Source: Pyropia haitanensis (Eukaryota; Rhodophyta; Bangiophyceae; Bangiales; Bangiaceae). From it: 16,887 bases of DNA. The notes below the pieces were generated by a model. The model had not been told where the DNA came from. It saw only the letters and a list, made by a program, of their open reading frames with translations, and did no database searches. Shown piece after piece: positions 6,301-14,200 of the stretch. The stretch covers positions 1 through 16,887 of the forward strand of contig SDUX01000179.1 of assembly GCA_008729055.1 (NCBI GenBank), written 5' to 3'. The stretch's first letter is position 1. Every line of letters begins with the position of its first letter. The position numbers and the translations under genes are program-made.

Positions 6301-8007
6301 CTGCCGGCGGCGGACGACGCGGACGCCGCGCCCGCCGCCGGCGCAGTGGCAGCGACGCGCCCGCTGCCGCCGGCGCTCCCCACCGCCGGCCGGGCGGCGC
6401 CCGACCGCGCACGGGGGATGGCCGCCAAGACCGCACGCGCCGCCCCAGCGGCGGCTGTGCCGTCCCGGCCGCCGCCTGCGCCCCGCGGTGCTGCGCGGCG
6501 GCGGCATTTGTTTGACCCCCCGCCGCCGGCTTCCCGCCCGCGCGCGCCGCCACCCGGCCGCCCCCGCACCCCCCGCGCGAGGGTCGACACGCCTGCCGCG
6601 CCGGCGGCGGGCGGCCCCCCGCGTGTGGCCGGCGGCGTTCCGGCGTCGCTGGCGGTGGACCCGCCGGCGGCACTGCCGCCGCCGGCCGGGGACGCCATGG
6701 CCGGGGTGCGCCGTCTCCGGCGCATCCGCGTCGAGCCGTCGCCGGACGAGGCCGACGACGCGGCCTCGCCCCCGGCTGCCCCGGCCGCTCCGCCGCCTCC
6801 ACCGCCGGCGGGCGTGGCCGCGCTGTGCAGCTCCCTGCTGGAGCTGCACGCGGCGGTCGCGGCGCACGCCGCGGCACCCGACACGGGGCTGCTCTGGGCG
6901 GCCCCGCCGCGCGAGGCGGGCCGACCGCCTCACCGGGCCGCGGCTGGCCGCGCGGGCGGCGCCGCCGGCGACCTCCCCCCCCCCTCTCTGTCGCCCCCCC
7001 TCTCTTTCCCCGAGTGCGGCCCCGACGTGACCTGCTCACGTCGGGCTGACGCCCCACACCACGCGGGGCCGCACTCGCCGCCGCCGTCCTGGCGGCGGCT
7101 GCTGGAGGGGGAGGAGGCGGTCACGCAGCGCGAGCTGTCGTGTGCCGCGCACGCGGCGAGGCGTGCCCGCCTCTACCGCGAGCTACCGCAGTGGGGGCGG
7201 GCGGGCCTCGCCGCGTGCCAAGGCCACCGCGCGGCGCTGTGGCTGGCCGCCCTGCCGACGGAGGGGGTGGGCGGCGCCGCCATACCTGGCGCCGCCATGC
7301 GCGTCGCGGTGCGCCTGTGGCTGGGCGCCCCTCCCCGCTCGACGCCGCCGCCGCCGCGCTGTCGCTGCGGCGGCGACGTGGACGCGGCGGGCTACCACTT
7401 TGTGGTTGGGTGCCCGCTGCAGGCGCCGCGCGCCACCGCGCTCCACCACCGGATTGTGGGGCTGGTGGCCGCGGCGCTGGAGCGCGCGGACGAGTGGGCG
7501 GACGTGGTGGTGGAGCGCGCGCTGGATGGGACGGGCGGCGGGCTGCGCCCCGACCTCCGCGCCCGCCACCGCGCCAGCGGGCGGGTGACGTGGGGGGACG
7601 TCTCGGTGGCGTCCCCCCTGGCGCGGGAGGTCACCGCGCGGGTGGCCGACGCCCCGCTGCGGGTGGTGGCGGGCGCGGCGCGGGAGGCGGCCAAGGTGGC
7701 CAAGTACACTCCCGCGCTTCCGCCCGCCACGCCGCCGCACGCGTTCGCCCCACTGGTGTGGGAGGCGTACGGCCGCGTCGGCCCCGCCACCGACCGCTGG
7801 GTGCGGGACGCCCTTGGCGGTCCGCACTTGGCGGCGGTGCGCGGGCGCCTGATGCGTGACGTGTCGGTCGCCATCTGGCGGTCGCACGCGTGGGGCGTGG
7901 CCAATGGCTACGCCCGTTGCTTTGGTTGTGGGAGCGCGCCGGTGGGGGGGCGGGCTACTTTGAATGGTGTGGGATTGACTGCGGGCTTGGCCCGAATCGG
8001 TGAGTAG
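3367..8007 (+). CDS. ORF2: zinc finger, reverse transcriptase, restriction-like endonuclease
   Basis: Open for 1546 codons to TAG 8005-8007. Numbering here starts at 3367, but the true start is probably ATG 3363, which needs one frame correction at the G12 run (3464-3475). N-terminal CCHC zinc finger: C150, C153, H172, C176. Reverse transcriptase: Ser-Ser-Pro-Gly-Pro-Ser-Gly-Leu-Arg (483-491), motif A Leu-Asp-Tyr-Arg-Asn-Ala-Phe-Asn with D617, motif B Gln-Gln-Gly-Asp (735-738), motif C Phe-His-Asp-Asp (768-771), motif D with K803. A Pro/Ala-rich spacer covers ~980-1210. C-terminal knuckle: C1332, C1334, H1344, C1349. Endonuclease: Arg-Pro-Asp (D1396), D1411 and Lys-x-x-Lys-Tyr (1443-1447). 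These are the hallmarks of R2/R4/NeSL/CRE-type elements, which nick a specific target and prime reverse transcription there. All catalytic residues are present, so this copy could be active. The clade within the group is not determined. Confidence 0.92.
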   Translation: MTPVALPPQGSVRRRLSRHAPRRQRTLRPPFPRGGGAARVRACPSRPEGTRRHRISGRVAAVAGARSGARDGDGRGDADSARTAAPATAADGGGADCATVTAPGRCPAARCTVVLTAPLTDQRSLVHLRTAHVLAEVPAAVAAALQLAGCRWCDRPFRAARGQTGQSALRSHEPKCRLNPALRRARAAAPTAASAGGSARAAGGDAAGATTAAVAAAVAAATRAARARGADVRAPRRADLFTVDHAAWARARDAFLLRAAPPGASWAPLTASGARTVPHVPSALLAPWRALAAEALDWARREPARQAAWLWLLLLPSLLLHAPATAAPDGESAPALSHAARAAAVLGGDFAAALADRDAGVWRPGGRRAPVRRDGGRPARTATSGETTAAQRRALRLVRAGRLGAAARALTANPPAPQTPAVWAKARTLFPPATAGLATAASVEAAFPAELSRAAAFGEAGDVPTAVTRAAAVDAIRAAPRGSSPGPSGLRTEHLWALGEEGRDSLVGVVLLLAGDAAVARVPRAATHALAGADLLLLAKPGGPGEDGLPRLRPIGMPEVLRKLAAAALARTVRGAAARLLAPTQQGVGVSSACERLLHELEAHTAQHPGHAVVQLDYRNAFNLVSRAAADAVLCRALPLVGPYLSWAYGGGGPCVYGWAADGAGPPPPPEPGTRVHGGGGAVPAEDVSGRRAGAADDAAAGGGGNGWAAGGAASALALATPPARLWLRAERGAQQGDPLGPLLHAAGLWLVLERLRAAQPTLLIRAFHDDVVAAGPPAHLQRLVGAAASVGAAVDAELAPAKSVGWSPAGAPAPAGWPAQWAVGGTTQFSVPLGADAFVAAGVDRLAAEQAGLCRAIAALPASALQAQLLLLRLCAGPRPNYWLRALPLVWGARLAGAVDRDAKQALLGLLTDAVDTPATRDAIAARAALPPAMGGLGIGGRTLVTPAAALASWVDALRAGRAYSPALRALGDSLLRLPAADDADAAPAAGAVAATRPLPPALPTAGRAAPDRARGMAAKTARAAPAAAVPSRPPPAPRGAARRRHLFDPPPPASRPRAPPPGRPRTPRARVDTPAAPAAGGPPRVAGGVPASLAVDPPAALPPPAGDAMAGVRRLRRIRVEPSPDEADDAASPPAAPAAPPPPPPAGVAALCSSLLELHAAVAAHAAAPDTGLLWAAPPREAGRPPHRAAAGRAGGAAGDLPPPSLSPPLSFPECGPDVTCSRRADAPHHAGPHSPPPSWRRLLEGEEAVTQRELSCAAHAARRARLYRELPQWGRAGLAACQGHRAALWLAALPTEGVGGAAIPGAAMRVAVRLWLGAPPRSTPPPPRCRCGGDVDAAGYHFVVGCPLQAPRATALHHRIVGLVAAALERADEWADVVVERALDGTGGGLRPDLRARHRASGRVTWGDVSVASPLAREVTARVADAPLRVVAGAAREAAKVAKYTPALPPATPPHAFAPLVWEAYGRVGPATDRWVRDALGGPHLAAVRGRLMRDVSVAIWRSHAWGVANGYARCFGCGSAPVGGRATLNGVGLTAGLARIGE
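7012..7076 (+). repeat. Nested inverted repeats within ORF2
   Basis: Outer arms GAGTGCGGCCCC (7012-7023) and GGGGCCGCACTC (7065-7076) are perfect over 12 bp. Inside them CCGACGTGA (7022-7030) and TCACGTCGG (7036-7044) pair over 9 bp around a five-base loop. The structure follows a pyrimidine tract (~6972-7010). It lies in the Pro-rich spacer between the reverse transcriptase and the C-terminal knuckle. Confidence 0.8.
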
Positions 8008-8008
8008 T

Positions 8009-8037
8009 GGAGTGGGGGGGGGGGTTACCCCCTCTCC
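8009..8037 (+). other. 3' UTR hairpin of copy 1
   Basis: GGAG (8009-8012) and the start of a G run pair with CCCCC-T-CTCC (8028-8037), with one T·T mismatch. The stem starts two bases after the ORF2 stop codon. Only about 60 bases separate that stop from the tRNA-like sequence, so this hairpin makes up about half of the 3' UTR. Confidence 0.65.
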
Positions 8038-8067
8038 ATCCCCGAGGGAGTAGGTCGTGGGACTTGC

Positions 8068-8148
8068 CGTCTCTTAGCTAAAGCGATCCAAGGCGCCAGT
8101 TTAAGGCACTGGTCTTTCGGGGCGCGAGTTCGAATCTCGCCGTCATCA
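8068..8148 (+). tRNA. tRNA-Leu(AAG)-like sequence, copy 1/copy 2 junction
   Basis: Same features as at 151-232: A-box-like TAGCTAAAGCG from 8075, D arm closing GGC at 8092-8094, anticodon stem 8096-8100 with 8108-8112, anticodon AAG at 8103-8105, T arm with TTCGAAT, acceptor 3' strand CGTCATC (8141-8147) and A8148. The preceding bases CGTCTCT (8068-8074) do not pair with CGTCATC. This copy has the best D-arm spacing of the three. The 5' end given is nominal. Confidence 0.7.
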
Positions 8149-8151
8149 TCG

Positions 8152-8177
8152 TTTTGCGCGGTGGTGGGCTGTTTTTT
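8152..8177 (+). terminator. Pol III-type T runs after the tRNA-like sequence
   Basis: TTTT at 8152-8155 and TTTTTT at 8172-8177, at the same distance from the tRNA-like body as in copy 1. Confidence 0.6.
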
Positions 8178-8184
8178 CGCTGCA

Positions 8185-8216
8185 GGGGGGTGGGGGGGGG
8201 TGGGGTGCACCCCCCC
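8185..8216 (+). other. G-tract block with GGGGTGCACCCC palindrome
   Basis: Second copy of the block at 270-301. The palindrome is at 8202-8213. G tracts of 6, 9 and 4 could support a G-quadruplex on this strand. Confidence 0.5.
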
Positions 8217-8244
8217 ATCGCTTTTGTTTGGTCTCGGGAGGCGG

Positions 8245-8539
8245 GATGGCGGCGGATCGGGCGGTTGTTGTGTCTGTAGCGCGCGGCGTCGACGCGATCG
8301 TCGACGTCGCGGTCGGGGCGGCGTCGAAAACGAATTTTCGGCGCCGGTCCGAGCTATTGACAGCGGTTTTCGAGATGATTTGGGCCAATCAGGTGTCGAC
8401 GTTGGGGGTTTCCTCACTGTCGGCACCCGACTTTTCGCCCTTTGCGCGCGCTGCTGCGAGCTGTTTACGTGACGGCGCTTCCCCCCGCGAGGGGGGCGGG
8501 CGCTATGACCTTGGCAGCCCCCTGGGGCCCCCCAGGGGG
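8245..8539 (+). promoter_or_regulatory. Candidate 5' region or promoter, copy 2
   Basis: Equivalent of 331-623. Paired CGTCGACG palindromes are at 8287-8294 and 8299-8306, CCAAT at 8385-8389, and the strong inverted repeat at 8518-8539. ATG 8246 opens a frame that stays open to 10705, so a coding role as the ORF1 N-terminus cannot be excluded, although codon third positions here are not GC-biased like those of ORF1 and ORF2. Confidence 0.4.
8518..8539 (+). repeat. 10-bp perfect inverted repeat, copy 2
   Basis: Same CCCCCTGGGG / CCCCAGGGGG arms with a two-base spacer as at 602-623. Confidence 0.75.
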
Positions 8540-8554
8540 TGCTTAGCCGAAGCT

Positions 8555-9449
8555 GGCGGTGCGGCTGGGTCGGCGCCGCCCCCCTCTACGGGGTGCACGG
8601 GGCCACCGCCCGCGGGGGCGGCGGCACCCGCCGCTGCGGCGGCGGGAGGCGCTGGGCGGCCGGGCGCGTCCGCCCTCCTTTCCGCCTGTGCGGCGGTGGC
8701 GGCGTCCTCCCGCGTCGGGGGCGCCCGGGCGGCGGTTGGCGGTCGTGCTGCGTCCGCCGGCGGTGCTGTGGGCGGCCGCGGCGTGGCGGGTGCGGCGGGT
8801 GCGGTGGCTGTGCTGGGCGTCGCGGCGCCGGCCGTCGGGGGGGGGGCTGATTCGGGTGGTGGTGCGGACGCGGCAGCGGCTGACGGCGGGCAGCGGGCTC
8901 TACCGGTACATCCTCAAGGCCAGGGCGGGCGTGGGGTGGGGGGGGGGGGGGTAGACGGGGCTCGCGGGCCTGCCGGCGCCGCCCCGCCTGGGGGTTCTTG
9001 TCCTCCCCCCTCAGGGGGGGGGGCACCACCTGGGCGGGGGTCGTGCAGCGCGGCGCCCGTTTGCGCGGGGGTGGCGGCTCTGCCGCCGCCCCCGTGCGGG
9101 ACGCTAATGCGGCTCCGGCCGCCGTCCCCAAAGCCACCCGCCCCGCGTCACCCCCCTCCCCCCCCCGCGCTGGCAGCCCTGAGGGAGCGGCAGCGGAACC
9201 GCAAGGCTTTCTTCCTGGCGGCCCGGACGGGGCTTCCCTGGCGGCGGGTGCGCGTGCGGGGGGGGGGGGGGCGGGAGTGGACGCTGTGGGGGCGAGTGCT
9301 GGGGGGGGTGCGCGTGCCGGGGGTGACGGAGGTGCGGGCTGGCAGGTGGTCGGGGGTGCGCGTCGGGCGGGTGTCGGCGGGCGGCGTGCGGGTGGCGACG
9401 GTGGTGGGCGGGGTGGCGGCGCGGTCGGGGCTGTGGGGGGGGGGGGGGG
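8555..9449 (+). CDS. Probable N-terminal part of ORF1, copy 2
   Basis: Equivalent of 637-1531. Two protein-like segments that are out of frame with each other in copy 1 (the one with Leu-Arg-Glu-Arg-Gln-Arg and the one with Glu-Trp-Thr-Leu-Trp-Gly) lie in one uninterrupted frame here, because the run at 9258-9271 has 14 G instead of 13. That supports a coding reading of this region. A single further shift in the G16 run (9435-9450) would join it to the ORF1 core. The segment at 8847-8937 with Leu-Ile-Arg-Val-Val-Val is in another frame, bounded by a G10 run (8837-8846) and a G14 run (8938-8951). Start codon not identifiable; ATG 8246 is one possibility. Confidence 0.35.
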
Positions 9450-11288
9450 GCGGGCGCTGTCCAGCCCCCCCCCCTCGCCGATCCCGCCGCGCGCGCGGCT
9501 GCGGCCGCTGCGGAACTCACCCGCAGCCGGCCGCGGCCGGCGCTCGCGGTACCCCTCGAGACAATTTATGTCTCGGGGGTGTCCCGCGACGCCCGCGCCC
9601 ACCGCCTCCGCGCGGCGGTGGCCGACCTCACCGGGGTCGACGTCCGCCACGTGGCGGACGTCGACCGCTTTGGCGCCACCGCCGCGGTGACCGTCGTGGC
9701 CACCGCGGCGGCCGCGTTTCGCGCCGCGGTGTGCGCCGGCCCCGCCGCGTCGGTGCTGCGCCTGCTGCCCGGCGCCGACCCGTGGAGTGCCAAGCTCCTC
9801 GGGTCGCGCCGCCGGGCGGGCCTGACGGGCGCCGACGCGTCGGGCGTGGCGGCGGACTTTTGCCGCCGCCGCCTCACCGCCAAGCTCGAGCAGCTGGCGG
9901 TGAGGCCGGCCATGCCCCCCCACCTGCGTGCGTCGCTGCGCGCCCACATCGAGGGCGCGCTGGCGACGCACGCCGCCGGGGGGGCAACCGCGCCCGCGGC
10001 GGCCCCGCCCGCCGCCGTGACCGCAGCCCCTGCCGAGGTCGCGGCCGGCGGCGCGCCGGCTGCCGGCCCGGCGCCGGCCGCTGCTGCTACCGACGGCGCC
10101 GCGGCGGGGGCCACCCCTGCGGCTGCCGCCCGCGCGACCGCGGCCGGCACCCCTGCCGACGCGGCCGCCGCCGGGGTGACCGGCGGCCGCCGCCGCTCGC
10201 GGTCGCGGCGCCGCCGTGCTGGCCACGGCGCTGCCGCGGCTGCGCCCGCCGCCACGGTCCGGCCGGCGGGCGCGGCGGCGACGCCCTCCCCGATGGAGGG
10301 CGTCGAGGGGGCGGGCGGTGCCAACGCGGCCAGCGTCCCCCTGGCGGGTCGCCCCGCCTCTGCGCCCGCCCCCGCCCCCCCCCCCGCCGCTGCCGCCGCG
10401 GCGGTCGCGGCTGCGCCCCCCGCCACGGTGTCTGCCGACGCCATGGAGGGGGTCGTCCCCGCCGCGTCCGCCGGGCGGCCTGGGCCTGCCGGGGCGGGTG
10501 TGCCGGCGGCAGCGGCGGCGGCTGCGGCTGCCGCCGCGCCGGCGCCGCTTCCCCCGCCCGCCACACCGATCCCGCTGGCGCTCGCCGCCACCACGCTGGC
10601 GGCGGCGCTGACGCCGCTGCCGGGCCCCCGCCTGCCGGCCACGCTGCCGCGCCCCGCCGCGGGGGCAGCCGACGGCGACCCCGACGCCCGGCTGCCGGCG
10701 CGTAAGCGCCGGCGGACCGAGGCGGCGGCGGCACTGGCGACGGCGGCCGCCCCTCCTCGCGTCCCCGCGCGCCCCCGGCCGGCGTCGCCGCCCGCTGGCG
10801 CGCGCGTGCCGTCCGCGCTGGCGCCGGCGACGCCGGCACCGCCTGCCGAGCGGCCTGCCACCGCGGCGCCCCCGCCGGCCGCCCCACCCGTGGTCGCTGT
10901 GCCCGTCGGTGCGACGGCGGGCCCGCGGCCCGTCGGCACAACCCCGCGGCCGGCGGAGGCGGCCGCTGCTGGCGCGGCCGCCGCGGCGATGGCGGTCACC
11001 CCGGCTGCCGGGACGACCTCGACGGTCGTCCCGCCGGCCGGGGCGGCCACGTCTGCCGCGGCCGCCCCGCCCCCTGCGGCTGCCCCCGCCGATACTGCTG
11101 CCCCCGCTGGCGCGCCTGGCCAACCCCCTGCGGGCGCCTCTGCGCCTGCCGCCGTCGCGCCCACCGCGCCCGCTGCCGCCGGTCCGCCGGGCGATGCGCC
11201 GACCGAGTCGGCCGCGTCGCCCGCCGGGATCGCGCCGGCCGGGCCCGCGGCGGCGCCCCACGCAAGCGACGGGCGTCGCCATGAGTGA
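9450..11288 (+). CDS. Retrotransposon ORF1 protein core, copy 2
   Basis: Near-identical second copy of the ORF1 core, open to TGA 11286-11288. It has the same RRM-like N-terminal part, Ala/Pro-rich tail and two basic clusters. Differences from copy 1 include a silent GTA to GTC change (2977/10895) and an Arg to Pro change where copy 1 G2463 is C in copy 2 at 10381, inside a C-rich run. The run before it (9435-9450) is 16 G in both copies, so copy comparison does not correct that frame junction. Role as in copy 1: inferred RNA-binding ORF1 protein with an ORF2 start overlapping its end. Confidence 0.75.
   Translation, partial: AGAVQPPPLADPAARAAAAAAELTRSRPRPALAVPLETIYVSGVSRDARAHRLRAAVADLTGVDVRHVADVDRFGATAAVTVVATAAAAFRAAVCAGPAASVLRLLPGADPWSAKLLGSRRRAGLTGADASGVAADFCRRRLTAKLEQLAVRPAMPPHLRASLRAHIEGALATHAAGGATAPAAAPPAAVTAAPAEVAAGGAPAAGPAPAAAATDGAAAGATPAAAARATAAGTPADAAAAGVTGGRRRSRSRRRRAGHGAAAAAPAATVRPAGAAATPSPMEGVEGAGGANAASVPLAGRPASAPAPAPPPAAAAAAVAAAPPATVSADAMEGVVPAASAGRPGPAGAGVPAAAAAAAAAAAPAPLPPPATPIPLALAATTLAAALTPLPGPRLPATLPRPAAGAADGDPDARLPARKRRRTEAAAALATAAAPPRVPARPRPASPPAGARVPSALAPATPAPPAERPATAAPPPAAPPVVAVPVGATAGPRPVGTTPRPAEAAAAGAAAAAMAVTPAAGTTSTVVPPAGAATSAAAAPPPAAAPADTAAPAGAPGQPPAGASAPAAVAPTAPAAAGPPGDAPTESAASPAGIAPAGPAAAPHASDGRRHE
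9553..9579 (+). repeat. Stem-loop with an ATTTA loop inside ORF1, copy 2
   Basis: Identical to 1635-1661. Confidence 0.65.
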
Positions 11289-14200
11289 CGCCCGTCGCTC
11301 TGCCGCCGCAGGGCAGCGTGCGTCGGCGTCTGAGCCGGCACGCGCCGCGGCGGCAGCGGACGCTGCGCCCCCCTTTCCCGCGGGGGGGGGGGCGGCGCGC
11401 GTCCGAGCGTGCCCCGAGCCGACCTGAGGGCACCCGCCGCCACCGCATCCGGTGGTCGGGTGGCGGCGGTGGCGGGCGCCCGTAGCGGCGCCCGCGACGG
11501 GGACGGCCGCGGCGACGCCGACAGCGCGCGCACCGCCGCGCCGGCGACCGCGGCGGACGGCGGCGGCGCCGACTGCGCCACCGTCACGGCGCCCGGCAGA
11601 TGCCCTGCCGCGCGATGCACGGTGGTGCTGACGGCGCCGCTGACCGACCAGCGGTCGCTGGTGCACCTCCGCACAGCGCACGTGCTGGCAGAGGTGCCCG
11701 CGGCGGTGGCGGCAGCCCTGCAGCTGGCGGGCTGCCGCTGGTGCGACCGCCCATTCCGCGCGGCGCGGGGCCAGACGGGGCAGTCGGCACTGCGCTCTCA
11801 CGAGCCAAAGTGCCGGCTGAACCCGGCCCTGCGCCGCGCGCGGGCGGCCGCCCCGACGGCGGCCAGCGCTGGCGGCAGCGCGCGTGCGGCTGGCGGGGAC
11901 GCGGCGGGGGCGACGACGGCTGCGGTGGCCGCGGCGGTGGCCGCGGCGACGAGGGCGGCGAGAGCGCGGGGGGCGGACGTGCGCGCGCCCAGGCGAGCCG
12001 ACCTCTTCACTGTCGACCACGCCGCCTGGGCGCGCGCGCGCGACGCGTTCCTGCTGCGCGCCGCCCCGCCTGGCGCGTCGTGGGCGCCGCTGACGGCGTC
12101 CGGCGCCCGCACGGTGCCGCACGTGCCGTCCGCACTGCTGGCGCCGTGGCGGGCACTGGCCGCCGAGGCGCTCGACTGGGCGCGGCGGGAGCCGGCGCGG
12201 CAGGCGGCGTGGCTGTGGCTGCTGCTGCTGCCGTCGCTGCTGCTGCACGCGCCGGCCACCGCCGCGCCCGATGGCGAATCGGCGCCCGCCCTGTCGCACG
12301 CGGCGCGCGCGGCGGCGGTGCTGGGCGGCGACTTTGCCGCCGCCCTCGCCGACCGCGACGCGGGAGTGTGGCGCCCCGGCGGGCGACGTGCGCCCGTCCG
12401 CCGCGACGGCGGCCGGCCGGCACGGACGGCCACGAGCGGCGAGACGACGGCCGCCCAGCGGCGGGCGCTGCGGCTTGTGCGCGCCGGTCGTCTGGGCGCG
12501 GCTGCCCGCGCCCTGACGGCCAACCCGCCCGCGCCGCAGACGCCCGCCGTGTGGGCAAAGGCGCGCACGCTCTTCCCGCCCGCGACGGCCGGCCTGGCGA
12601 CGGCGGCCTCTGTCGAGGCGGCCTTCCCGGCCGAGCTGTCGCGGGCGGCGGCGTTTGGCGAGGCGGGTGACGTGCCCACCGCCGTCACCCGTGCCGCCGC
12701 GGTGGACGCCATCCGGGCGGCGCCGCGCGGCTCCTCCCCCGGCCCGTCCGGTCTCCGGACGGAGCACCTGTGGGCGCTGGGGGAGGAGGGGAGGGACTCG
12801 CTGGTGGGGTGGTGCTGCTGTTGGCGGGGGACGCCGCCGTGGCGCGCGTCCCCCGAGCCGCCACGCACGCGCTGGCGGGGGCAGACCTCCTCCTGCTGGC
12901 CAAGCCTGGCGGGCCAGGGGAGGACGGTCTGCCCCGCCTCCGGCCCATCGGGATGCCGGAGGTGCTCCGCAAGCTGGCCGCCGCCGCCCTGGCGCGCACT
13001 GTGCGCGGGGCGGCGGCGCGCCTGCTGGCGCCGACGCAGCAGGGGGTGGGGGTCTCCAGCGCGTGCGAGCGCTTGCTCCACGAGCTGGAGGCCCACACTG
13101 CCCAACACCCCGGGCATGCGGTGGTCCAGTTGGACTACCGCAACGCCTTCAACCTGGTGTCGCGCGCGGCGGCGGACGCGGTGCTGTGCCGCGCCCTCCC
13201 CCTCGTAGGCCCGTACCTCTCGTGGGCCTACGGCGGGGGGGGGCCGTGCGTATACGGCTGGGCGGCGGACGGGGCTGGACCCCCCCCGCCGCCCGAGCCA
13301 GGCACGCGCGTCCACGGCGGGGCGGGGCCGTGCCAGCAGAGGACGTCAGCGGCCGCCGCGCGGGTGCGGCTGACGACGCGGCCGCCGGTGGTGGCGGTAA
13401 CGGATGGGCTGCTGGCGGTGCTGCGTCCGCCCTCGCACTGGCCACACCGCCCGCGCGCTTGTGGCTGCGGGCCGAGCGGGGCGCCCAGCAGGGCGACCCT
13501 CTCGGCCCGCTGCTGCACGCGGCGGGCCTGTGGCTGGTGCTGGAGCGGCTGCGCGCCGCCCAGCCGACGCTGCTCATCCGCGCCTTCCACGACGACGTGG
13601 TCGCGGCCGGCCCCCCTGCTCACCTGCAGCGCCTCGTCGGCGCCGCCGCGTCCGTCGGGGCGGCCGTCGACGCCGAGCTGGCGCCGGCCAAGAGCGTCGG
13701 CTGGTCGCCGGCCGGCGCGCCGGCGCCGGCCGGCTGGCCGGCGCAATGGGCGGTGGGGGGGACCACGCAGTTCTCCGTCCCCTCGGGGCGGACGCGTTTG
13801 TCGCTGCGGGCGTGGACCGGCTGGCGGCGGAGCAGGCGGGGCTGTGCCGCGCTATCGCGGCGCTGCCCGCCTCGGCGCTGCAGGCGCAGCTGCTGCTGCT
13901 GCGCCTGTGTGCCGGCCCCCGCCCCAACTACTGGCTGCGGGCGCTACCACTGGTGTGGGGCGCACGGCTGGCGGGCGCCGTCGACCGCGACGCGAAGCAG
14001 GCCCTGTTGGGCCTGCTGACCGACGCGGTCGACACGCCCGCCACGCGCGACGCCATTGCGGCGCGCGCGGCGCTCCCTCCCGCCATGGGGGGGCTGGGGA
14101 TCGGCGGGCGCACGCTCGTGACGCCGGCCGCCGCGCTGGCGTCGTGGGTGGACGCGCTGCGCGCGGGGCGGGCGTACTCGCCCGCCCTGCGCGCACTCGG

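Larger units (their letters stand above)
92..8007 (+). mobile_element. Retrotransposon unit, copy 1 (complete, best preserved)
   Basis: One full repeat unit: tRNA-Leu-like sequence, 5' region, ORF1 and an ORF2 that is open for 1546 codons. Boundaries are set at the end of the previous ORF2 for convenience, because the true 5' end of the element has not been identified. It is a non-LTR element: no long terminal repeats, no integrase, no RNase H or protease motifs seen, and a restriction-like endonuclease instead of the apurinic type. Having two ORFs with this endonuclease resembles SLACS/CZAR-type elements more than single-ORF R2. No poly(A) tail separates the units. Confidence 0.9.

Noticed and set aside
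8586..12767. Minus-strand open frame of 1393 codons (and similar ones at 1187-3364 and 1648-4203)
   Set aside because: They are Gly/Arg/Ala-rich mirror images of ORF1 and ORF2. Stop codons are rare in any frame at this GC content, there are no recognisable domains, and they cross homopolymer frame junctions of the real genes.
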